This document shows positions 42,481-51,244 of a stretch of DNA of 64,000 bases, piece after piece. The notes under the pieces are model-generated. The model was not told where the DNA came from. It did not search any database and was given only the letters and a program-made list of their open reading frames with translations. Positions within the stretch are counted from its first letter, which is position 1. Each line of letters starts with the position of its first letter. The DNA is from Myxococcales bacterium. GTDB lineage: Bacteria > Myxococcota_A > UBA9042. The position numbers and the translations under genes were made by a program. The DNA lies in the NCBI GenBank assembly GCA_009692425.1, contig SHZF01000008.1, positions 1-64,000 of the forward strand, in the 5' to 3' direction.

Positions 42481-43301
42481 CGGCCCACGCGCGGACCGTT
42501 CGCAGTGCGCGCCCGGTGTGCGACGAACGCTCCGGCCGCCCGCGCCGCCGCCACCAACGGCAGACCGTCGGCCAGGCCCAGCGCAAGCGTGCTCGCAAAG
42601 CGACAGCCGGAGCCGCGCAGGTTGACGCGCCACGGTGGCCACGGCGGCAGTTCGATCCCGTCGGTGCCCGTCCAGACCCAATCGGCACCCCGGCGCTCTT
42701 GCGGGGCGTGACCGCCCTTGAGCACGGCGGGGCAGGGCAGCGCGCGCAAGGCCGCCCAGGCCGCGTCCGGGTCGTCGAGGTTCGCTGCGCCCGCGAGAAA
42801 CGCGAGTTCGGGACCGTTGGGGGTGCACACCGCTGCGTGCGGCAGGATTTCGTGCAGCAGCAGCAAGCGCACGGCGGCGGGTGCCAGGCCCGGCCACAGC
42901 CAACCGCCGGAACTCGACGCCAGCACGGGATCGACGACGAGCGGCACGCCCGCCTGACGCGACCACGCCACCGCGCAGCGCGCCGCATGGGCGGACGCCA
43001 ACATGCCCGACTTGGCGACGGTGCGCGCCGCGGGCACCTCGAGTCCGGCGAGCACCTCGTCCAGTTCGGCGGGCGGCGTCGGCCATGCCGCAGCGAACCC
43101 GGAAGAACCCTGGGCCGTGCGCGCCGTCAGCACCAGGCGCACGCCGGCTCGGTGGGCGTAGACTGCGTCGAGATCGGCGGCCAGGCCCGCGCCACCCGAC
43201 GGGTCGAGGCCTCCGATCGCGACCAGCGTGACCCCGTCGTGCGCTTGCCGCGTGGTCGGGACTCTCGAACGGCGCGGCGAAGACGGCGGGGGCGAGGTCA
43301 T
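42468..43301 (-). CDS. thiD: Hydroxymethylpyrimidine (phosphate) kinase
   Basis: 277 residues from ATG 43301; a start at 43337 is possible. A ribokinase-type fold is marked by GGLDPSGGAGLAADL, KSGMLAS, VVDPVLASSSGG, TPNGPELAFL and the anion-hole segment RGSGCRFAS. ThiD phosphorylates hydroxymethylpyrimidine and its phosphate in thiamine synthesis. No other thiamine gene lies nearby. A possible promoter (GTGACG, 18 bp, TACGAT) sits at 43354-43383 on the minus strand. Confidence 0.85.
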   Translation of the reverse strand: MTSPPPSSPRRSRVPTTRQAHDGVTLVAIGGLDPSGGAGLAADLDAVYAHRAGVRLVLTARTAQGSSGFAAAWPTPPAELDEVLAGLEVPAARTVAKSGMLASAHAARCAVAWSRQAGVPLVVDPVLASSSGGWLWPGLAPAAVRLLLLHEILPHAAVCTPNGPELAFLAGAANLDDPDAAWAALRALPCPAVLKGGHAPQERRGADWVWTGTDGIELPPWPPWRVNLRGSGCRFASTLALGLADGLPLVAAARAAGAFVAHRARTANGPRVGRYRS

Positions 43302-43367
43302 GGCGCGAGGTGTGCGCCGGCCCGCGAAGTTGCGCAAGCCCCCGAACTGCGCGATCGTACTTGTGCG

Positions 43368-44108
43368 ATGTCGCCCCCGTCACCCGCCTACGACCGCGCC
43401 CCCCGTGTCGGGTCCCCGCTGGAGCCAGTCGAGGGCTCGCTCAACGCGACCCGGACCGCCAGCGAGACGGGGCCGCCAGACGCGCAGCGCCCGGCCGCCG
43501 ATCTGGCTGCACCCGACAGTCCTTCGTCACCTGGCCCTGCCAACGCAGCCGAGCGTCGGCGCCCGGCCCCCGCGCTCACACCCGCGCCCGGCTCCGGTCT
43601 GGGCGCGGAGATTTCCGAACTGGGAGCCGAACTGCGCGAGGGGGCCTCGGCTGCCATCCTGTCGTTCGCCGACGCAACGGTCGCGCCGCTTCAGGCGGGT
43701 CTTGGCAGCCGCGCCGTGTTCCTGCGCGGTGCGCTGGTCGCCCACCTCGCCAGCACGGCAGCCGCGGCATGGGCCGCCCTCGACGCGCGCCAATCGGACT
43801 GGCAGGTGTACCTGTGGGCTGGCGCGGGGGGCGTCGTGCTCGTCGGCAACTCGATGCGCTGGCCCCCGCAATCTGGCCGGCTGCGGCGCCTGGTGGCCAC
43901 GTCGTTCGCGCTGTTCGTCACGCTGGTGTGGGCGGCGCTGCTGCTCGACCGGGCGGTCGCGGGCGCGTTGCCCGATGCCGTCGGCACGCCCGTGCCCGCA
44001 TCCGGATTCTGGGCTCCGACCGCGTTGCTGACACTGTGCGGAGCGCTCCTCATCGTGCACTTTGGCGCATCGCTGCGCACCCTGTCGCCGCCGCCGCCGC
44101 CACAGTAG
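43368..44108 (+). CDS. Small membrane protein upstream of mreC, unknown function
   Basis: 246 residues from ATG 43368. The first 100 residues are Pro/Ala/Ser-rich and probably disordered. The second half has three or four transmembrane segments: one around VYLWAGAGGVVLVG, one around SFALFVTLVWAALLL, and one around ALLTLCGALLIVHFG. It ends in a run of five prolines. It precedes mreC by 54 bases on the same strand and may be the first gene of the cell-shape operon. No family is recognised. Confidence 0.6.
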   Translation: MSPPSPAYDRAPRVGSPLEPVEGSLNATRTASETGPPDAQRPAADLAAPDSPSSPGPANAAERRRPAPALTPAPGSGLGAEISELGAELREGASAAILSFADATVAPLQAGLGSRAVFLRGALVAHLASTAAAAWAALDARQSDWQVYLWAGAGGVVLVGNSMRWPPQSGRLRRLVATSFALFVTLVWAALLLDRAVAGALPDAVGTPVPASGFWAPTALLTLCGALLIVHFGASLRTLSPPPPPQ

Positions 44109-44162
44109 ACTCAGGCCCCTGCCCGCGGGCCCCGACGCGCGGCCCTGCTGCGCCGAGTTCCG

Positions 44163-45095
44163 ATGCTGCGCGACCTCCTCGTCCGCTACCGCCAGACCCT
44201 GCTGCTCGCGGTGGCGCTGCTGCTGCCGGTCGCGTCGATGTACTTCCACGGCAAGACGCGGACGGAGACGAGCGTCGTCGAGCGCAACCTGCTTGCCGTG
44301 ACCGCCCCCCTGACACGGGTCGCGCACGCGACCGTCGACGGGGCGCGCGGCCTCGCCAACGACTACGTGTTGCTCGTAGACGTGTCGCAGCGCAACGAAG
44401 AACTGCAGCGCGAGAACCGCATCCTGCTCGGCGAGGCGCTCAAGTCGCGGGCACTCACAGAGGAACTGCAGCGCGTCAAGCAGTTGTGTGGTTTTCGCGC
44501 CACTCGCCAAGGGCTTGCGACCGTCCCCGCGCGCGTGATCGGCCGCGACGTGTCGCAGTTCTTCCAGGTCGTGCGCGTCCGCATCGACACAGCCGGCGCG
44601 GCCGGGTTGGTGGAGGGCCAAGCCGTCATCACGCATGATGGCGTCGTCGGGCGCATCGAGAAGCTGGCCGACGTGTGGGCCGACGTCATGCTCGTCAGCG
44701 ACGCGCGCTCGCAGGTTCACGCAACGATCCCCGGCAAGGGCGTGGTGGGCTCGGTGCGCGGCAAGGGGCGCCGCAACGAGTTTGCGGTGCAGTTCGTCTA
44801 CCTCGAGAGCACGGACCGCCATGAGCCGATCCGCGCCGGCGACGCGGTGCTGACGACGGGGCACGACCACGTGTTTCCCGCAGGCCTCGAAATCGGCCAC
44901 ATCGGCGACGGCGCGGCCGTCCACAACGGTCCGTGGCACGAATTCGTGTTGGCGCCGGCCGTCAGCTACGCCACGCTCGAAGAAGTGCTTGTTGTGACTC
45001 AGGACCGGGGCCCGGACACCGCGCCGCTGCCCAGCGACATGCCGCGGCCGCGCCGCGCAGTCGATCCCGCCAACACGCCGGACGCGCCGCCGTAG
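44163..45095 (+). CDS. mreC: Rod shape-determining protein MreC
   Basis: 310 residues: a short cytoplasmic N-terminus, one transmembrane helix (about 10-28), a coiled coil (70-105) and the MreC beta-barrel core. Conserved blocks include VIGRDVSQFFQVVRV, GLVEGQAVITHDGVVGRI and the GDAVLTTGHDHVFPAGLEIG segment. MreC is a periplasmic scaffold of the elongasome that activates PBP2. A Pro-rich tail of 30 residues is added. mreD, mrdA and rodA follow in order; mreB is not in the window. Confidence 0.93.
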   Translation: MLRDLLVRYRQTLLLAVALLLPVASMYFHGKTRTETSVVERNLLAVTAPLTRVAHATVDGARGLANDYVLLVDVSQRNEELQRENRILLGEALKSRALTEELQRVKQLCGFRATRQGLATVPARVIGRDVSQFFQVVRVRIDTAGAAGLVEGQAVITHDGVVGRIEKLADVWADVMLVSDARSQVHATIPGKGVVGSVRGKGRRNEFAVQFVYLESTDRHEPIRAGDAVLTTGHDHVFPAGLEIGHIGDGAAVHNGPWHEFVLAPAVSYATLEEVLVVTQDRGPDTAPLPSDMPRPRRAVDPANTPDAPP

Positions 45096-45107
45096 GAGAC
45101 TTTCGAG

Positions 45108-45629
45108 ATGCGCGAGATCGTCTGGACTCTGGTCGCCTTCGCGCTGCAGGCCGCGGTTTCGCCGCTGCTGGGCCGGCTGGAGTCCCAGTTTTTCGCCCCC
45201 GACATCGCGCTGTTGACGGCCCTGTACGTGGGCAGCCGGTCGTCGTTGTTGCGCGGCGTGGCGTGCGGGTTCGCAGTCGGCTTGTTCAAGGACGGTCTGG
45301 CGCTCGCGGCGCCGATCGGCGTGTACACCGAAATCACCGTGCTCGCGGTGTTGGCCGGCCGCGTCCTCGAGAAGCGCGTCGATTTGCGCAGCGCCGTGCC
45401 GCTGATGGCGACGGCGGCAGGTGTGACGCTGGCGGCAACGGCACTTTTCCTGCTGCTCGAAGCGGTGTTCCACCGTGCCTTCGACGCCTACCTCGACGTC
45501 GTGCAGATGGCGCTGCCGCTCGCGCTCGTGACGATGCTGGTCGCCCCCCTGTATTTTGCGCTGCTGGACCGCCTGTCGCGGCCCATCGAAGGCCACGCGC
45601 GTCCGACGCTGCTCGGCCGAGGTCGCTGA
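45108..45629 (+). CDS. mreD: Rod shape-determining protein MreD
   Basis: 173 residues, five or six predicted transmembrane helices and little else, as is usual for MreD. It starts 12 bases after mreC. The segment PDIALLTALYVGSRSS and the following GLFKDGL are typical of the family. An integral membrane partner of MreC in the elongasome. Confidence 0.88.
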   Translation: MREIVWTLVAFALQAAVSPLLGRLESQFFAPDIALLTALYVGSRSSLLRGVACGFAVGLFKDGLALAAPIGVYTEITVLAVLAGRVLEKRVDLRSAVPLMATAAGVTLAATALFLLLEAVFHRAFDAYLDVVQMALPLALVTMLVAPLYFALLDRLSRPIEGHARPTLLGRGR

Positions 45630-45632
45630 TCG

Positions 45633-48101
45633 ATGGCGCTCACCCTCGGACCCTCTCACGATGCGCAGCGCCACCGGGCCCAGAACCGGTTGGCGTTCGC
45701 CGTGGTGGCCGTCGGCGTGCTGGCGCTCGCGGCGCGCTTGTTGGCGGTGCAGTGGTTGGGCGGGGAGCGGTACGAGCGGTACGCCGCGATCGAGCGGGTT
45801 TCCAAGATCACGGCGCAAGCCCCGCGCGGCCTCATCAAGGCCTCAGATGGCACCGTGTTGGCGCGCAACATCGAGAGCCATCGCCTGGAAGTCCTGACGA
45901 ATCGCGTAGTTCCTGAACGTATTCCGGCGCTTGTGCGCGACTTGCGCGGGCTGCTCGATTTTGCCGACGCCGAGGCCGAGCAGTTGGTCGCCGACCTGTC
46001 GAAACCGGTCGATCCGCGCAAACGCCGACCGCTCGCGGTGCGGCGCGATCTGGTCTCGACGCACTGCCCTTACGATTCGAGCCCACTGGAACTCATCCCG
46101 CCGGCGCCCTATGGCTTCTGCGCCACGTGCGGCCGCGGCTTCGAACCGCTGCCCGAGCGGCACGTCTGCCCCTTCGACCAGCGCCGCCTGCTGCCGCAAG
46201 ACGGTGGCGGCTTCCGCTGTTCCACGTGCGAGCGCGAGTTCTGCGCGGGCCACGCGTGCCCCTACGATCGCCGCGCGCTGCGCCAGGGCCGCCACAACCT
46301 GCGCTGTCCGCTGTGCCGGCGCACGTTCAACGACGAGGTGGCGGTGCTGCGCGCCCACCTGCACCGCATCCCTGAGGCCCGCGTCGTCGCCGAAATCCAA
46401 CGCGAGTATCCGCTGCGGTTTCTCGCCAGCCACCTGCTCGGCTACATGGGTTACGCGCAACCGGCCGACTTGCGCGCGCTGACCCCGTGGGGGCCGCAAC
46501 TGCTGGGGCCGGGCGACCGCGTCGGCCGTTCCGGGCTCGAGCGGACCTTCGACTGGACGCTGCGCGGCGTCGATGGCGAACAACTGGTGGTGCGCTCCGA
46601 CGGGCGCGAGCACGACGCCAAGGGCTACGACGAACTCGTGGGCGCGGCCCGGCCCCAGCCGATCGTCGCGGGCGCGAGCGTGCGCCTGACGCTCGACCTC
46701 GCCCTGCAGCGCGCGGCCAAGGTCGCGCTCAAGGATGTCCACGCGGGCGCTGCTGTCGCCATCGACGCCCGCAGCGGGGCGGTGCTGGCCCTGTACTCGA
46801 AGCCGTCGTTCGACCCGAACACGATGTCAGGCAAGCGCACGCCGCAGGGCAAGGTGCCCGACGACCTCGTCGCGTGGGCGCCGCTCATCCACCGCGCGGT
46901 CCACCCGTTTCCGCCCGCGTCCGTCTACAAGGTCGTGGCCGCCGTCGCCGCGCTCGAAGAGGGCCTCGTCGGAGCGCGCACGACGTTCCACTGCCCGGGC
47001 CATTACGAATTCGGCGGTCGGCGCTTCCATTGCCACGATCGGCGCGGCCACGGCGACGTCAGCATCGTGCACGCCCTGCGCGCCTCGTGCGACGTCTACT
47101 TCTACCACCTCGGCGAGTTGCTCGGCATCGACCGGCTCGAACGGTACGCGCGCCTGCTTGGGTTCGGGGCGCCGACCGGCGTGGAGTTCCCCGAGCGGGT
47201 GGGCCGCGTGCCGTCGCGGCGCTGGTACCTGGATCACGTCCGCGGCGGCTACCTGCCCGGCTTTGCGCTGTCGACGGCGGTGGGCCAGAAGGACGTCACG
47301 GCGACGCCCCTGCAGGCTGCGCGCGTCTACGCTGGGCTCGCGCGGCGCGGCGCATTGCCACAGTTGACGGTCGTTGCGGGTTGGGAGGGGCCCGACGGCC
47401 CGCTGCACGATGCGCCGCGCCCGGCGCCGTTCGCGCTGCCGCTGCGCCAACAGACGCTCGACCTCGTGCGCGAAGGCCTGCGCGCCGTGGTGCAGGACGA
47501 AGGTGGCACCGCGCGCGCCGCCCGCAGCGAACTCGTGGGCGTCGCAGGCAAGACGGGTACGGCGCAGGCAGCCCAACGTCCACGCCGCGAACTGACCGAG
47601 CGGCTGCGCGACGACCCGGGCGCCCTGCACCGCCTGGCCACCTGGATGCAGAGCGATCATGCGTGGTTCGTCGGCTACGCGCCCGCCGAAGACCCGGACA
47701 TCGTGGTCGTCGTCCTCGTGGAGCACGGCGGTTCGGGAGGCCATGTCGCCGCACCCATCGCGCGCCAGATTCTCGACGCCTGGTTCAAGCGCCACGCGGC
47801 GACGACCGAAGTGCCCGTGCCAGTGCCGGTCCCACGCGCGCGGTCCGATGCCGCGCCAACTGACCCAGGAGCCGACCCGCGGGACCCGGGCGAGGGGGAA
47901 GCCCCGCGCGACGATGCGCTGGCCCCGAGCGTGCCAGCACCCGACGACGACGCGGCAGCCCCCGAGTTGCCCGGCGAGCCCGTGCCGCCGCCCGCCGACG
48001 CGACACCCGCCTCCCACCCGTCCTTGGGTGCCGGGTCGTCCCCTGGCACCGGCTCATCCCGTGGCCCCGACTCGTCCCGTGGCCCAGGCGGCGCGCCGTG
48101 A
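45633..48101 (+). CDS. mrdA: Penicillin-binding protein 2 with an inserted Cys-ribbon array
   Basis: 822 residues, longer than the usual 600-650. A transmembrane anchor (20-42) precedes the pedestal domain. The transpeptidase is intact: SxxK at Ser430 (ASVYK), S-C-D at 485, and K-T-G at 640. Residues about 143-233, inside the pedestal, carry eleven Cys arranged as C-P-[YF]-D-x3-L and C-x2-C-x3-F half motifs. This is the same pattern as the Cys ribbon of the kinase at 55997. A Pro/Asp/Ser-rich C-terminal tail of about 110 residues is also added. It cross-links lateral peptidoglycan with RodA. Confidence 0.92.
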   Translation: MALTLGPSHDAQRHRAQNRLAFAVVAVGVLALAARLLAVQWLGGERYERYAAIERVSKITAQAPRGLIKASDGTVLARNIESHRLEVLTNRVVPERIPALVRDLRGLLDFADAEAEQLVADLSKPVDPRKRRPLAVRRDLVSTHCPYDSSPLELIPPAPYGFCATCGRGFEPLPERHVCPFDQRRLLPQDGGGFRCSTCEREFCAGHACPYDRRALRQGRHNLRCPLCRRTFNDEVAVLRAHLHRIPEARVVAEIQREYPLRFLASHLLGYMGYAQPADLRALTPWGPQLLGPGDRVGRSGLERTFDWTLRGVDGEQLVVRSDGREHDAKGYDELVGAARPQPIVAGASVRLTLDLALQRAAKVALKDVHAGAAVAIDARSGAVLALYSKPSFDPNTMSGKRTPQGKVPDDLVAWAPLIHRAVHPFPPASVYKVVAAVAALEEGLVGARTTFHCPGHYEFGGRRFHCHDRRGHGDVSIVHALRASCDVYFYHLGELLGIDRLERYARLLGFGAPTGVEFPERVGRVPSRRWYLDHVRGGYLPGFALSTAVGQKDVTATPLQAARVYAGLARRGALPQLTVVAGWEGPDGPLHDAPRPAPFALPLRQQTLDLVREGLRAVVQDEGGTARAARSELVGVAGKTGTAQAAQRPRRELTERLRDDPGALHRLATWMQSDHAWFVGYAPAEDPDIVVVVLVEHGGSGGHVAAPIARQILDAWFKRHAATTEVPVPVPVPRARSDAAPTDPGADPRDPGEGEAPRDDALAPSVPAPDDDAAAPELPGEPVPPPADATPASHPSLGAGSSPGTGSSRGPDSSRGPGGAP

Positions 48102-49225
48102 CGTGGCTGACCCGCCTGCGCCGCCCATCAACTGCGGTGGGCATTGCCTGCCTGTTGGCGCTCTGCGCGATTGCCGTCGAGAATCTCGCCTTCACCGATT
48201 CCGTGCTCGGCACGACCTATCACCGCACCCAAACGATCTGGCTCGTGTTGGGGCTGCTCAGCGGCGGCATCCTGGCGACGCTCGACACGGCCTTCGTGCG
48301 CCGGCTCGCACTCACGCTCTACCTCGGCCTGACGATCCTGCTGGTCGCCGTGCTGTTCGTGGGCCGCGAAATCAACTTCAGCCGGCGCTGGATCGAGTTG
48401 GGGCCTGTCAACCTGCAGCCTTCGGAGTTCATGAAGCTGGCCGTCGTGCTCGTGCTGGCCGACTGGTTCGACCGTCGGCGCTTTCGGGGTCCGCTCAGCG
48501 GCCGCGATCTGGTGTGGCCGCTTGCCGTCATGGCCGTGCCCGTGGTTCTCATCAACCGCCAGCCCGACCTCGGCACGTCGCTGTGCGTGGCGCTGATCGC
48601 CGTCACGCTGATTGCGTACCACGGCGTGGAGCGTCGGTTGCTCGTCGTCTGCGCAGTTGTCGTCGCCATCGCTGCCCCGCTGGCGTGGGGAACCGGCGTG
48701 ATCCGCGACTACCAGAAAGGGCGCGCCGAAGCGTGGACAAGGATGGTCCTCGACGACGAGCCGATCGTGCAGCGCCGCACGGCCGAGGCGAGCCAGGCCG
48801 AAATCGCCATCTGGGCCGTCGGGTCCGGCCGTCTGCTGGGGCGCAGCGACGCATCAGCGCGGGCTTCGGTGCTGCGCCACCTGCCGTTTGTGCACACCGA
48901 TTTCGCGCTCGCCGCGTTTGCCGAGCGCTACGGGTTCGTGGGTTGCCTGCTGATTTTCGGCCTGTATGCCGGTGTGGTCGGCTGGGCCCTGCGCCTGGCC
49001 GATCGGGCGGAGCAGACGTATGACGCGCTGGTGGCCGTCGGCGTGGCAGGCCTCGTGTTCTGGCAGTTTTTCATCAATGCCGGCATGGTGATCGGTCTGC
49101 TGCCTGTGGTCGGCCTCACCTTGCCGCTCGTGAGCTATGGTGGGTCGAGCGCACTCACGGTCCTGTTGAGCTGTGGGCTGCTCGTCAACCTCGCGCTGCG
49201 GCGTGCTGCGCGGGGTTCGGCTTGA
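48098..49225 (+). CDS. rodA: Peptidoglycan glycosyltransferase RodA
   Basis: 375 residues from a GTG overlapping the mrdA stop. A SEDS-family membrane protein with about ten helices. Conserved blocks are RRWIELGPVNLQPSEFMKLA, NRQPDLGTS, the HTDFALAAFAERYG loop and NAGMVIGLLPVVGLTLPLVS followed by YGGSS. RodA polymerises lipid II during elongation in complex with PBP2, encoded immediately upstream. Confidence 0.95.
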   Translation: MTWLTRLRRPSTAVGIACLLALCAIAVENLAFTDSVLGTTYHRTQTIWLVLGLLSGGILATLDTAFVRRLALTLYLGLTILLVAVLFVGREINFSRRWIELGPVNLQPSEFMKLAVVLVLADWFDRRRFRGPLSGRDLVWPLAVMAVPVVLINRQPDLGTSLCVALIAVTLIAYHGVERRLLVVCAVVVAIAAPLAWGTGVIRDYQKGRAEAWTRMVLDDEPIVQRRTAEASQAEIAIWAVGSGRLLGRSDASARASVLRHLPFVHTDFALAAFAERYGFVGCLLIFGLYAGVVGWALRLADRAEQTYDALVAVGVAGLVFWQFFINAGMVIGLLPVVGLTLPLVSYGGSSALTVLLSCGLLVNLALRRAARGSA

Positions 49226-49230
49226 GTCCC

Positions 49231-51231
49231 ATGCAGCGCAATGCGATGCGTGTTGCGTCGGCCGCCGCCGCCGTGGCCGTTGTCGCGGTGGCCGTGTGCG
49301 CGGCGTGGACGGGTGCCGCATGGCGCGCGGGCTACGTGCTCGACGATGGCATCGTGATCCAGGGCAACCCGGTAGTCGCGTGGCCACCCGACCTTGCGCG
49401 CATCGCGGCCGCGCGCTGGTTTCCGGACCCCGACGAGTTCGGCTACGTCGTGTTGTCGCGCCCGCTCGCGACCCTGTCGTATTCGCTCGAATTGCCGCTC
49501 GGACTGGGCACCGCCCGCGGGCGCCACCTCGTCAACCTCGGACTCTACGTGGCCTGCTGTGCCGCGCTCGGCGCGCTTCTGTACGCTCTGCTGCAGCGTA
49601 AACACCCGCGCCGGGCGCCGTGGCTGGCCGCGCTGGGAGGGCTGGGATTCGCCGCTTTGCCGGTGCACACCGAAGTCGTGCTCGGCGTGGCGAATCGCCC
49701 GGAATTGTTGGCGGCGCTGGCCCTGATCGCGGCAACCGGCGCCCTGCTCGGCATCGCGCGGGGTCGCAGCGGGGTCGCCCCGTGGCTTGCGTTCGGGTTG
49801 GCGTGGGCCGCCGCCCTGCTGTCGAAAGAGTCCGCACTCGGCGCGCTCGGCGCCTGGGCGGCGTGGGCGTTTGCCGCGCGCGGCGATCGCCGGGTGTGGC
49901 GGGCACTCGGTCTGGCGACGGTCGTCGCGGCGGCCTGGTGGGCGTTTCGGCGCGCGACGTTCGGAGCCGTGCTGCAGTCCTTCATTCCCACGACCGACAA
50001 CCCGCTGGTCGCGCTGCCGACCGCGGCCCGTGTGGGCTACGGGGTGCGCCAGTTCGGGGTCGCGGCATGGCAGGCCCTTGGGCCCCCGGACGACGTGTGG
50101 CTGGGCCACGCGCACCGACTCGCGCCCGACCACACCTGGCAGCCGATGCGGGAAACGGCTTGGGCCGACCCGTGGCTCGCAGCCGGTCTGGTACTGGCGA
50201 TGGCATTCACTTGGGCCGGCGTTCGCCTGGCCTGGCAGGCGCGACGAGCAGCGCCCGCGTCCGACGGCACTCCCGTGGCCAGCGCGGTCGTGCTCGGCCT
50301 CGCGCTGGCGGCGTGCACGTGGTTGCCCGTTTCGAATTGGCTGTTCCCATCGACCACCTTTTTCGCGGATCGCCTGCTGTTCTTGCCAACACTTGGCATG
50401 GCGATTGCGTTGGTGGCCGCGTTGGCGGGCGCGCCGATTCCGACGGAGCGGGCAACGCGGACCCTTCTTGGGCTCGGCGCAGCCTTCGCCACCACCTACC
50501 TGCTCGCGTGCCTGCGCCTCGACGCGTCGTATGCGGACCAGTGGACATCGCCCGCCAAGCTCTACGCCCACCGCGCTGCAACACCCCTGCTGCGCCAGAA
50601 TCTCGCCCTCGTGCGGGCTGAGCAGGGCGATCTGGCCGGCGCCGCTGCGGCCCTGGGCTGTCCGGACGCGCCAGGCTGCGGGTCCCCGCGCGCACTGACC
50701 CAGGACCTCGAACTCCACACGCAACGCGACCAGTGCGATGCGCACCGACCTGGCGGCCCCCTGTGGCGCCTGGCGCGCCGGCTGACGCCCGCCACGAAAC
50801 CGTCGCTGGCGGCGATCGACTACGGCTTTCGCTGCCGCCAGTTCGCCGAGGTGTGGGCCGTCGTCCGCCACCTGCCAGCGCGCCGGGTGAGCGAACCGTG
50901 GCCGCGCCGGGTGCTCGCCCTGGCGGCGGCCGCCGGTGACCCGGCAGGCGGTGCGGCGTGGGTGCGCCCGCACCACCCCGATGCGCTCAGTGACCCGGCG
51001 TGGGCCGCCGCAGCCGTGTTCGGCCTCGAAACCGGAGGCCACGCGCTGCGGGCGGTCGCAGTGCTGGCCGAACTGCAGCGGCGCCATCCCAGCATCCAGG
51101 GCCTCGACCGCGCCGCCGCAGACCTCAGCGCGCGCCACCGCTTCGATGCCGACGCCGGTCCCCTTTACGCCGCCGTGCGCGCTGCCTTCCCCGCCATCGA
51201 ACTGCCCGCGCCGCCCACGATCGCCCCCTGA
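49231..51231 (+). CDS. TMTC-like polytopic membrane protein
   Basis: About 666 residues from ATG 49231; a TTG at 49222 overlapping the rodA stop is equally possible. Around ten transmembrane helices occupy residues 1-430. Motifs match the TMTC/DUF1736-type glycosyltransferase-like family: DDGIVIQGNP near the N-terminus, PVHTEVVLGVANRPELLAAL, SKESALGALGAW and LPVSNWLFPSTTFFADRLLF. The C-terminal 220 residues are helical and TPR-like but degenerate. Eukaryotic TMTCs are O-mannosyltransferases; the bacterial relatives are mostly uncharacterised. Its place in the elongasome operon suggests an envelope role. Confidence 0.75.
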   Translation: MQRNAMRVASAAAAVAVVAVAVCAAWTGAAWRAGYVLDDGIVIQGNPVVAWPPDLARIAAARWFPDPDEFGYVVLSRPLATLSYSLELPLGLGTARGRHLVNLGLYVACCAALGALLYALLQRKHPRRAPWLAALGGLGFAALPVHTEVVLGVANRPELLAALALIAATGALLGIARGRSGVAPWLAFGLAWAAALLSKESALGALGAWAAWAFAARGDRRVWRALGLATVVAAAWWAFRRATFGAVLQSFIPTTDNPLVALPTAARVGYGVRQFGVAAWQALGPPDDVWLGHAHRLAPDHTWQPMRETAWADPWLAAGLVLAMAFTWAGVRLAWQARRAAPASDGTPVASAVVLGLALAACTWLPVSNWLFPSTTFFADRLLFLPTLGMAIALVAALAGAPIPTERATRTLLGLGAAFATTYLLACLRLDASYADQWTSPAKLYAHRAATPLLRQNLALVRAEQGDLAGAAAALGCPDAPGCGSPRALTQDLELHTQRDQCDAHRPGGPLWRLARRLTPATKPSLAAIDYGFRCRQFAEVWAVVRHLPARRVSEPWPRRVLALAAAAGDPAGGAAWVRPHHPDALSDPAWAAAAVFGLETGGHALRAVAVLAELQRRHPSIQGLDRAAADLSARHRFDADAGPLYAAVRAAFPAIELPAPPTIAP

Positions 51232-51244
51232 GTTGGAGTATGCC

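Noticed and set aside
44102-44135. TAGACT next to the GCCCGCGGGC palindrome upstream of mreC as a promoter/operator
   Set aside because: No -35 at a suitable distance, and palindromes of this kind are expected by chance in such GC-rich DNA.
43527-45818. 763-codon minus-strand frame opposite mreC/mreD
   Set aside because: No recognisable family; mreC and mreD are clear on the plus strand.
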